A stretch of DNA of 20,956 nucleotides, taken from an uncultured Flavobacteriales bacterium (GTDB taxonomy: Bacteria > Bacteroidota > Bacteroidia > Flavobacteriales > Weeksellaceae). The notes under the pieces are model-generated. The model was not told where the DNA came from, searched no databases, and was given only the letters and a program-made list of their open reading frames with translations. This document shows, one piece after another, positions 14,882 through 20,956 of this stretch. The DNA lies in contig CALJKL010000061.1 of assembly GCA_937973555.1 (NCBI GenBank), positions 1-20,956 on the forward strand, written 5' to 3'. Within the stretch, counting starts at the first letter, position 1; every line of letters begins with the position of its first letter. The translations under genes were made by a program, and so were the position numbers.

Positions 14882-16831
14882 ATGAAAAAATCAATATTTC
14901 TATTTGCCTCTTTTCTTTTCATGAATATTTATTCACAAGAAAAGCAAAAAGATTCTTTGTCAGAAAAAAAGATAGATGAAGTCGTGATTATCTCTTCCTC
15001 TAGAACAGAACAAAAAATTGAAAATTCGCCACAAAAGATAGAAGTTCTGGGCAAAGAAGAAATGCAAGAAGAAAGCACCATAAAACCTGCCGGTATTGCC
15101 AGTATTTTGGGAGATGTTTCAGGAGTTCAGATACAACAGACTTCTGCCATTTCAGGAAATTCTAATGTGAGAATACAAGGATTAGACGGTAGGTATACTC
15201 AAATTCTAAAAGACGGAATGCCTTTATTTGATGGTTTTTCCGGAGGTATTGGAGTGTTGAATATTCCGCCATTAGATTTACAGCAAATAGAACTCATAAA
15301 AGGCTCAGCTTCTACCCTATATGGTGGAGGTGCTATTGGTGGTTTAGTGAACATTATTTCTAGAAAACCAACCTCCAAACAAGAGCTTACTGCATTGGCG
15401 AACATCTCTACCCTTTCCGAAAAAAACCTTAATATTTTTGCCTCTAAAAAATACAAAACTTTTGGCTATACCCTATTTGCTGGAGAAACTTCTCAAAAAG
15501 CAAAAGACATCAACAAAGATGGTTTTTCCGATGTTCCAAAACTAAATTCTTTGGTCATTCATCCTAAATTGTTTTTCTACCCTAGCCAGACTGCAACCAT
15601 TTCTCTTGGCTGGAGTGGCACTTTTGAAAAAAATACCGGAGGTGACATGAATGTCATCGATGGAAAACAAGACCAAAACCATCAATTTTTTGAAACCAAT
15701 AAAACTCAGAGAAATACTTTAGAATTGATATATGACCAAAAATTCAGAGACAATTCTAAATTGACCTTTAAAAATTCTTTGAGTATCTTCAATAGAAATT
15801 TCAGCAGCAATCAAAATTTCTTGAATGCTGAACAACAAAATTCTTTTTCAGAATTAACATATGTCTTTCATAGAAATAAAATGTCCTGGGTATTGGGCAC
15901 AGATTTCCAAGGAAGTAAATTTATTCCAAAAAGTTTTGGCAGTTTTCAAATACCCACTTTTGAAAACAATTCCGTTGGATTATTTGTACAAAACTCACTC
16001 AAGCTCAACAAAACCAATATAGAAACAGGAATAAGACAAGATTTCACGAAAAATTTTGGCTCATTTTTCCTACCTCAAGTAGCACTTATCCATCATTTTA
16101 ATGAACATTGGGCCGCTAGAGCCGGAGTTGGTTTAGGATATAAAATCCCAAATGCTCTAGCCCCCTCAGTTTATGATTATCCTTTAGAAAATATTCTGCC
16201 TATTAATATCGCCACTACCAAAGCAGAAAAATCAATAGGTTACAATGTTGAATTTAATTACAAAAAAAAGTTTGATGAAGAAAATGAAATATTCATCAAT
16301 CAAGCATTCTTCCTTACCCAGATCAATAATCCGGTAACGGGAAGACTTAACTCATTTGAAAACATTTATTTTCAAAATGAAAGCAGCCCAATTGTTTCCA
16401 AAGGATTTGACACTTACATAAAGGCAACGGTAGATGAATGGGAACTCTATGCAGGATATACGTTTACGATAGCTGAAAATAAATATTTATCAACAAATCA
16501 GTTCATTCCTTTAACGCCGAAAAACCGTTTTGCAATGACCGCTTTAAAAGAGCTTACCACATGGAAAGCAGGTATGGAAGCTAGTTATACCGGGAAACAA
16601 CATCGCTTGGATTATACCTTAACACCGGGATATTTGTTTTTGGCGGCTATGGTTTCAAAAGATTTCGGAAAACATATTACCGCTGTTGTAAACTGTGAAA
16701 ACCTTTTAGATTATAGACAAAGCAGACACGAAAGCCTATATTACGGAAGCATCAACAATCCTGTTTTTCATCCACTTTGGGCGCCAATTGACGGAAGAGT
16801 CATAAACTTATCTCTTAAATGGAAATTATAA
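14882..16831 (+). CDS. TonB-dependent outer-membrane receptor
   Basis: The start at ATG 14882 gives 649 aa. An in-frame ATG at 14837 lies within the terminator stem of the previous operon, so it is not used. The signal peptide spans residues 1-18 with likely cleavage before Gln19. A TonB-box-like segment IDEVVIISSS (31-40) follows, then the plug domain (about 46-160) with VRIQGLDGRYTQILKDGMP and the typical IELIKGSASTLYGGGAIGG-NIIS end. The 22-strand barrel fills the rest, with a C-terminal strand VINLSLKWKL. It lacks the CarboxypepD-like N-terminal domain of SusC proteins, so it resembles the BtuB/siderophore/heme receptor type. The substrate is unknown. The FecCD permease and ATPase about 6.5 kb away could be its inner-membrane partners. 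It is monocistronic and convergent with the AraC-family gene. Confidence 0.9.
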   Translation: MKKSIFLFASFLFMNIYSQEKQKDSLSEKKIDEVVIISSSRTEQKIENSPQKIEVLGKEEMQEESTIKPAGIASILGDVSGVQIQQTSAISGNSNVRIQGLDGRYTQILKDGMPLFDGFSGGIGVLNIPPLDLQQIELIKGSASTLYGGGAIGGLVNIISRKPTSKQELTALANISTLSEKNLNIFASKKYKTFGYTLFAGETSQKAKDINKDGFSDVPKLNSLVIHPKLFFYPSQTATISLGWSGTFEKNTGGDMNVIDGKQDQNHQFFETNKTQRNTLELIYDQKFRDNSKLTFKNSLSIFNRNFSSNQNFLNAEQQNSFSELTYVFHRNKMSWVLGTDFQGSKFIPKSFGSFQIPTFENNSVGLFVQNSLKLNKTNIETGIRQDFTKNFGSFFLPQVALIHHFNEHWAARAGVGLGYKIPNALAPSVYDYPLENILPINIATTKAEKSIGYNVEFNYKKKFDEENEIFINQAFFLTQINNPVTGRLNSFENIYFQNESSPIVSKGFDTYIKATVDEWELYAGYTFTIAENKYLSTNQFIPLTPKNRFAMTALKELTTWKAGMEASYTGKQHRLDYTLTPGYLFLAAMVSKDFGKHITAVVNCENLLDYRQSRHESLYYGSINNPVFHPLWAPIDGRVINLSLKWKL

Positions 16832-16871
16832 ACAAAAAACGCTTCCTTTAACTGAAGCGTTTTTTGTTTAT
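16828..16871. terminator. Bidirectional terminator between the receptor and the AraC-family gene
   Basis: An 18-bp perfect stem (16828-16845 with 16854-16871) closes an 8-nt loop. The GC part ACGCTTC/GAAGCGT is flanked by A6 and T6, so it works in both directions. The TAA stops of both convergent genes lie within its arms. Confidence 0.9.
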
Positions 16872-17809
16872 AATACTATTTTGTAGTCAGAAAACAGATT
16901 TCTCTGATAGTTTTTCGGCGTTGTTCCTTCGAAAGTTTTAAAGGTTTTAATGAGATGATTGGTATCCGAAAAACCTGTGGCAAAAGCCACCTCTTTTATG
17001 CTTTGATTTTCTTTTAAAAGTTCTTTGGCGCGAACAATTCTTTGTTGAAGAATATATTCATTCGGCGAAAGACCTATTTCATATTTAAAGAGTTTAAAGA
17101 AATTGGATTTGCTTACAAAAGCCAACTTCGCCAAATGCTCTATACTGAGTTTCTGATGAAGATTGTTTTTAATATACTCTACAATAAATGCCAATCTGTT
17201 GGTGGTTTTCAGGCGATTATAATCACTTTCTATCAATGTGCTGGCTTGCGTCTGCATCAGTCTTAGCAGCAATTCTTTTAATGCCAAATCTGCCATGATG
17301 TCTTTGTTCATATTGTCTTCCATGGCAATGCGCATCAGGTTGTTGGTAGCAGAAGCCAAAGGCAAACTATTGAACAAAAAAAACTGTTCATTGGAAATTC
17401 TCCATGAACTATTGTCGTCTATTTTTGTGAGTTTGGTATTGAAATAGTTTAATGAATTTTTCACAAAATCCTGACTGAAACTTAAGGCAATACATTGAGA
17501 AGGTTCTGTATCGGCATCCGGAAAATCTATTACCATCGTCTCACCTGGCGAAACCAAAACTGTTTCTCCCGGAAAATAATCGAAATACTCTGTTTTATCT
17601 TCCAGTTTCATGGTCTTTTTTCCCCTCAACATGGCCGTAAATGTCAAATCATTAAACTTTAGTTTAACATCTTCGGCTTTCTTGTGGGTTTCGTATAGAG
17701 AAAATTCACAATTGTTCAATGTGAATGTGGTTTTATTTTCTATGGTCTTGTTCAGTTGCTCACTCTCTGTCAATTCAGGAGTATAGAGCAATATTTTACC
17801 ATTTTTCAT
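16868..17809 (-). CDS. AraC-family transcriptional regulator
   Basis: From the ATG at 17809 the protein is 313 aa. The frame stays open to a TTG at 17878 and an ATG at 17851, but the latter directly abuts a -7 box, so the inner ATG is preferred. The N-terminal half (about 1-190) is an AraC-type ligand-binding region of the PF06719 style, including PGETVLVSPGETMVIDFPD. The C-terminal 100 residues hold two helix-turn-helix motifs: LSIEHLAKLAFVSKSNFFKL and SIKEVAFATGFSDTNHLIKT, followed by the conserved FEGTTPKNYQ. It is divergent from the aldehyde dehydrogenase gene, a pairing that usually means direct control. A direct repeat in front of that gene is its likely site. The inducer is unknown, perhaps an aldehyde or alcohol by context. 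Confidence 0.87.
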   Translation of the reverse strand: MKNGKILLYTPELTESEQLNKTIENKTTFTLNNCEFSLYETHKKAEDVKLKFNDLTFTAMLRGKKTMKLEDKTEYFDYFPGETVLVSPGETMVIDFPDADTEPSQCIALSFSQDFVKNSLNYFNTKLTKIDDNSSWRISNEQFFLFNSLPLASATNNLMRIAMEDNMNKDIMADLALKELLLRLMQTQASTLIESDYNRLKTTNRLAFIVEYIKNNLHQKLSIEHLAKLAFVSKSNFFKLFKYEIGLSPNEYILQQRIVRAKELLKENQSIKEVAFATGFSDTNHLIKTFKTFEGTTPKNYQRNLFSDYKIVL

Positions 17810-17852
17810 ATATATTATACCAGTGTATTTTTTAAAAAACAAGTGTTTCATC

Positions 17853-17882
17853 CAAATATATATTATTTTTTCAATCAAACAA
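17853..17882 (-). promoter_or_regulatory. Promoter of the AraC-family gene
   Basis: On the minus strand TTG (17882-17880) is followed after 19 bp by TATATTTG (17860-17853), a full TAnnTTTG match. It predicts a leader of about 39 nt to the ATG at 17809 and argues against the longer reading frame. Confidence 0.55.
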
Positions 17883-17920
17883 TTGTTTTGTTAAAAGTTT
17901 TCATTAAAATAAATCAAAAT

Positions 17921-17956
17921 ACGATAATACTATCATTTGAGACGATTATACTATGA
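17921..17956 (+). promoter_or_regulatory. Direct repeat, candidate AraC-family binding site
   Basis: ACGATAATACTATCA (17921-17935) and ACGATTATACTATGA (17942-17956) match at 13 of 15 positions and start 21 bp apart, two helical turns. The second copy ends 19 bp before the -7 box of the aldehyde dehydrogenase gene, where the -33 element would be. This is the arrangement of an activator that replaces a missing -33. Confidence 0.65.
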
Positions 17957-17975
17957 TATTTGTAAGGGTTGAAAT

Positions 17976-17983
17976 TACATTTG
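17976..17983 (+). promoter_or_regulatory. -7 box of the aldehyde dehydrogenase promoter
   Basis: TACATTTG matches TAnnTTTG and predicts a leader of about 20 nt before the ATG at 18008. No TTTG lies at the -33 position, consistent with activator dependence. Confidence 0.5.
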
Positions 17984-18007
17984 AAAAAAATTTAAAATCA
18001 ACAAATT

Positions 18008-19513
18008 ATGTCAACACTTATTAATCGTCCTGTTTTAAAGGAAAAATATGACAATTACATTAATGGAAAATGGACTGCCCCTTCTACCGGACAGTATTTT
18101 GAAGTATTATCTCCGTTAGATGGTAAAGTAATGGCCAAAGCGGCTCATTCTGCAAAAGCAGACATAGAATTGGCTGTAGATTCAGCTACTGAAGCCTTCA
18201 AAACATGGAGCGAAACTTCTGCTACAGAAAGAAGTATTCTTCTGAATAAAATAGCAGACAGAATTGAAGCCAATTTAGAATACATTGCTGCTGTAGAAAC
18301 CGTGGACAATGGAAAAGCCGTAAGAGAAACGATGGCGGCTGATATTCCTTTGGCGATAGACCATTTCCGTTATTTTGCAAGTGTAATAAGATCAGAAGAA
18401 GGTTCTATTTCAGAATTAGATAAAGATACTGTTTCTATCATTGTACATGAGCCATTAGGGGTTATTGCACAGATTATTCCTTGGAATTTTCCAATATTAA
18501 TGGCTGCCTGGAAACTGGCTCCTGCTTTGGCTGCGGGCAACACTGTAGTTTTGAAACCAGCTGAAAGCACGCCAATTTCTATCCTTGTTTTAATGGAATT
18601 GATAGAAGATTTGGTTCCTGCAGGGGTAATCAATATCGTAAACGGTTTTGGTGCTGAATTGGGAAGAACTTTGGTTACAAACCCTAAAGTAGCTAAAGCA
18701 GCTTTCACAGGTTCTACTGCGACCGGTAGAATGGTAATGCAATACGCTACAGAAAATATTATCCCGGTAACTTTAGAGTTGGGTGGAAAATCGCCAAACA
18801 TCTTCTTCCCTTCAGTAATGGAAGCCGATGATGAATTTTTGGATAAAGCTGTAGAAGGAGCCGTTTTATTTGCTTTGAACCAAGGGGAAGTTTGTACTTG
18901 TCCTTCAAGATTATTGGTACACGAATCAATTGCCGATAAATTCTTAGAAAGAGTAATTGCAAGAACTAAAGCCATTAAAACCGGAAATCCATTAGACCCT
19001 ACAGTAATGATGGGTGCACAGGCTTCTCAAATTCAAAAAGATAAAATTCTTTCTTATATTAAATTAGGGAAAGAAGAAGGTGCAGAAGTACTTTGCGGTG
19101 GCGAAGTAAATCAATTAGGCGGTGATATGGATGGCGGATATTACATTCAGCCTACCATCTTCAAAGGACACAATAAAATGAGAATCTTCCAGGAAGAAAT
19201 CTTTGGGCCTGTATTGGCGGTAACAACCTTCAAAACAACTGAAGAGGCTTTAGAAATTGCCAATGACACCATCTATGGTCTTGGTGCTGGTGTTTGGACA
19301 AGAGATGCCCACGAATTATACAGAGTACCAAGAGCCATTCAGGCTGGTAGAGTTTGGGTCAATCAATACCACGCATACCCTGCAGGTGCGCCGTTTGGAG
19401 GTTACAAGCAGTCTGGTATCGGTAGAGAAAATCACAAAATGATGCTCGATCATTACAGACAAACCAAAAACATGTTAATTTCTTACAATAAAAATAAACT
19501 AGGTTTTTTCTAG
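18008..19513 (+). CDS. NAD(P)-dependent aldehyde dehydrogenase, AldB/ExaC-like
   Basis: This 501-aa ALDH oxidises an aldehyde to the acid. Landmarks are the N-terminal YINGKWTAPSTGQYFEVLSP, the cofactor region IIPWNFPILMAAWKLAPALA, AFTGSTATGR (glycine motif), and LELGGKSP with general base Glu257. The catalytic Cys296 is in NQGEVCTCPSR, which matches AldB/ExaC/AcoD acetaldehyde dehydrogenases; the extra Cys298 is normal for them. EIFGPVL and the C-terminal PFGGYKQSGIGREN are intact. It is divergent from an AraC-family regulator and followed by DUF779, the usual companion of this subfamily. The physiological substrate is likely a short-chain aldehyde, by family only. Confidence 0.92.
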   Translation: MSTLINRPVLKEKYDNYINGKWTAPSTGQYFEVLSPLDGKVMAKAAHSAKADIELAVDSATEAFKTWSETSATERSILLNKIADRIEANLEYIAAVETVDNGKAVRETMAADIPLAIDHFRYFASVIRSEEGSISELDKDTVSIIVHEPLGVIAQIIPWNFPILMAAWKLAPALAAGNTVVLKPAESTPISILVLMELIEDLVPAGVINIVNGFGAELGRTLVTNPKVAKAAFTGSTATGRMVMQYATENIIPVTLELGGKSPNIFFPSVMEADDEFLDKAVEGAVLFALNQGEVCTCPSRLLVHESIADKFLERVIARTKAIKTGNPLDPTVMMGAQASQIQKDKILSYIKLGKEEGAEVLCGGEVNQLGGDMDGGYYIQPTIFKGHNKMRIFQEEIFGPVLAVTTFKTTEEALEIANDTIYGLGAGVWTRDAHELYRVPRAIQAGRVWVNQYHAYPAGAPFGGYKQSGIGRENHKMMLDHYRQTKNMLISYNKNKLGFF

Positions 19514-19532
19514 AATTTGTGTTTTTTAGTTG

Positions 19533-19566
19533 AAAGGAATGTTGTGTTTGCAACATTCCTTTTTTT
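19533..19566 (+). terminator. Terminator between the aldehyde dehydrogenase and DUF779 genes
   Basis: A 12-bp perfect stem (19533-19544 with 19551-19562) contains GGAATGTTG/CAACATTCC, has a 6-nt loop and runs into T residues up to 19566. It lies in the 78-bp spacer between two genes expected to be co-expressed. Confidence 0.85.
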
Positions 19567-19591
19567 ATCTTTATTAAAAAATTTAAATCCA

Positions 19592-19966
19592 ATGATTAAA
19601 AGATTAGACGTTACCGAAAAAGCCATGGAAGTGATCCAAACCTTGAAAGAAAAACATGGTGACTTGATGTTTTATCAAGCAGGAGGCTGCTGTGAAGGCA
19701 CCCAACCGCAATGCTTTGAAAAAGGTGGTTTCTATGTAAGAACCAATGATGTAATGATAGGTCTTATTGACGGATTTGAATTTTGGATAGACCGGGATCT
19801 TTTCGAATACTGGAAATTTTCACATTTCACATTAGATGTTACAGACGGTTTTGGACCGGGAGGATTTTCGCTGGAAACGCCTTTGGGAAAAACATTTAAA
19901 GTAAATTACCGTCTATTTACAGAAGCGGAACTGAAAAATCTGGAACCGGTAAAAAGAATGGAATAA
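19592..19966 (+). CDS. DUF779-family protein, aldehyde dehydrogenase companion
   Basis: The ATG at 19592 gives 124 aa. The frame extends upstream to 19517, but that part lies in the terminator hairpin and is excluded. The DUF779 core is clear: FYQAGGCCEGTQPQCF (about 28-43; the GCC...C cysteines could bind metal), GLIDGFEFWIDRDLFEYWK and the C-terminal GGFSLETPLGKTFKVNYR. The biochemical function is unknown. The family is almost always next to AldB/ExaC-type aldehyde dehydrogenases, as here, so a role in their activity or in aldehyde handling is inferred. No full promoter was found behind the terminator; expression may depend on read-through. It converges on rluF with 11 bp between the stops and no visible terminator. 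Confidence 0.88.
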   Translation: MIKRLDVTEKAMEVIQTLKEKHGDLMFYQAGGCCEGTQPQCFEKGGFYVRTNDVMIGLIDGFEFWIDRDLFEYWKFSHFTLDVTDGFGPGGFSLETPLGKTFKVNYRLFTEAELKNLEPVKRME

Positions 19967-19977
19967 GAACCCAAAAT

Positions 19978-20700
19978 TTAATCAAAAGTCTTGCTGGAAT
20001 TTTCCAAAAGACTATCCAATTGTTTCATTTCTTCATCCGTCAAATCGCGCCATTTTCCTATCGGAAGATCCAATTTGATGTTCATGATGCGAATGCGTTT
20101 CAGCTTTTTTACTTCGTAACCCAAATATTCGCACATCCTACGGATTTGTCGGTTAAGCCCCTGGGTAAGCACAATCCTGAACTGCAAGGTATCTATCTGC
20201 TCTACTTCACATTTTCTGGTAACGGTGTCTAAAATAGGCACCCCATTTCTCATTTTCTCTAAAAACTTAGGGCTGATGGGTTTATCTACCCTTACAATAT
20301 ATTCTTTCTCGTGATTGTTTCTGGCTCTAAGAATTTTATTGACAATATCGCCATCAGAAGTCAACAAAATAAGGCCCTCACTCGGCTTATCTAATCTTCC
20401 AATCGGAAAGATTCTTTTGGGATGGTTGATGAAATCTACAATATTATTTTTTTCGCGTTTGGTATCTGTGGTACAAACAATTCCCACAGGCTTATTAAAG
20501 GCAATATAAACGTGTTTTTCTTCCGTTTTCTTGATGTTGATACCATCCACACAGATTTCATCGATATCGGTGACTTTAGTGCCTAATTCGGGCTTCTTGC
20601 CATTAATGGTAATTCTACCTTGCTCTAAGAGCTTGTCTGCCTCACGTCTGGAACAAAAGCCTACTTCTGAAAGATATTTATTGATGCGTGTTTCCTGCAT
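19978..20700 (-). CDS. rluF: 23S rRNA pseudouridine synthase RluF
   Basis: This 240-aa enzyme isomerises uridine in the large-subunit rRNA; E. coli RluF modifies U2604. An S4 RNA-binding domain occupies about residues 1-60 (RINKYLSEVGFCSRREADKL). The RsuA/RluB/E/F catalytic domain follows, with FPIGRLDKPSEGLILLTSDG (Asp104 catalytic). GLNRQIRRMCEYLGYEVKKL and the GKWRDLTDEE end are close to RluF as I recall it, as is VNKILRARNNHEKEY. This favours RluF over RluB/RluE. Its ATG overlaps the upstream gene's TAA by one base (TAATG), so the two are coupled. Confidence 0.92.
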   Translation of the reverse strand: MQETRINKYLSEVGFCSRREADKLLEQGRITINGKKPELGTKVTDIDEICVDGINIKKTEEKHVYIAFNKPVGIVCTTDTKREKNNIVDFINHPKRIFPIGRLDKPSEGLILLTSDGDIVNKILRARNNHEKEYIVRVDKPISPKFLEKMRNGVPILDTVTRKCEVEQIDTLQFRIVLTQGLNRQIRRMCEYLGYEVKKLKRIRIMNIKLDLPIGKWRDLTDEEMKQLDSLLENSSKTFD

Positions 20701-20956
20701 TATTCTTTAACCTTATTCGTATGGAATGTAATTCCAAAATTTAATCCAATATATACATTGCTTTTTAAGCCTTTGCCAAAGTCCATACTATGGTTTTCAA
20801 GAAATAAAGAATAGTAATAATTCATTCTTACATTGATAGGATTTTGATCTCCTATTCCCAAAGTATAAACTCTGGCATTTCTAACATCACTTTTGGTAAG
20901 TGCATATCCATAATTCAAATAAAGATATCCAGAATCGAATATATCACCAAAATAAA
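20700..20956 (-). CDS. 3' end of an unidentified protein, possibly outer-membrane beta-barrel
   Basis: Only the last 84 complete codons are inside the window; the frame is open to the right edge with the stop at 20702-20700. The visible part has alternating aromatic and polar residues typical of transmembrane beta-strands (SGYLYLNYGYAL, INVRMNYYYSLFL, SNVYIGLNFGITFH). A short basic tail HTNKVKE follows. No family motif is recognised. An in-frame TTG at 20918 could be read as a start, but upstream codons continue the strand-like pattern, so the gene is taken as truncated by the window. It ends in a TAATG overlap with rluF, suggesting co-transcription. Confidence 0.55.
   Translation of the reverse strand, partial: YFGDIFDSGYLYLNYGYALTKSDVRNARVYTLGIGDQNPINVRMNYYYSLFLENHSMDFGKGLKSNVYIGLNFGITFHTNKVKE

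Noticed and set aside
17810..17878. Longer N terminus of the AraC-family regulator
   Set aside because: The added part covers the -7 box of its own promoter, and the domain starts at the inner ATG.
19517..19591. Upstream extension of the DUF779 protein by 25 residues
   Set aside because: It is translated from the terminator hairpin and is hydrophobic and unlike the family, whose members begin near the ATG at 19592.

Overview
The window looks like a chromosomal piece of a low-GC Bacteroidota, most likely a flavobacterium of the Chryseobacterium/Cloacibacterium type. The evidence is the codon and base composition, the Bacteroidota-type promoter boxes (TAnnTTTG at about -7), weak or absent Shine-Dalgarno sequences, a TonB-dependent receptor, and lipoproteins with short lipoboxes. 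No rRNA, tRNA, CRISPR array or transposase gene was seen. Coding density is high and no gene-free stretch exceeds 300 bases.

Left part (1-5662, all minus strand). Read in the direction of transcription: a SanA/YdcF-like membrane protein, uridine kinase, a DivIC/FtsB-like division protein, a methylmalonyl-CoA mutase small subunit, a PG_1098-type methyltransferase, a tiny lipoprotein with its own promoter and terminator, and an M20 dipeptidase that runs off the left edge. The C-terminal part of the dipeptidase does not look like the rest of its family.

Middle part (5786-14802, plus strand). A TlpA-like thioredoxin lipoprotein ends in two mutually exclusive hairpins. A FecCD-type permease and its ATPase follow. 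Next is a fatty-acid beta-oxidation operon: a MarR-family regulator, a fused 3-hydroxyacyl-CoA dehydrogenase/enoyl-CoA hydratase, a thiolase and an acyl-CoA dehydrogenase, closed by a strong terminator. Two TATGCnnGCATA palindromes 31 bp apart bracket the promoter of this operon and are the obvious operators for the MarR protein. A small four-helix-bundle gene (23S rRNA intervening-sequence protein family) sits inside the operon. Inverted arrays of 7-bp TTAGNNN repeats bracket it and fill the space between the dehydrogenase stop and the thiolase start. This cassette is the most unusual structure in the window.

Right part (14870-20956). A TonB-dependent receptor converges on an AraC-family regulator, and the two share one bidirectional terminator. 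The regulator is divergent from an AldB/ExaC-like aldehyde dehydrogenase and its usual DUF779 partner. A 15-bp direct repeat with 21-bp spacing in front of the dehydrogenase is a good candidate AraC-type site. The window ends with 23S rRNA pseudouridine synthase RluF and the 3' end of an unidentified, possibly beta-barrel, protein, both on the minus strand.
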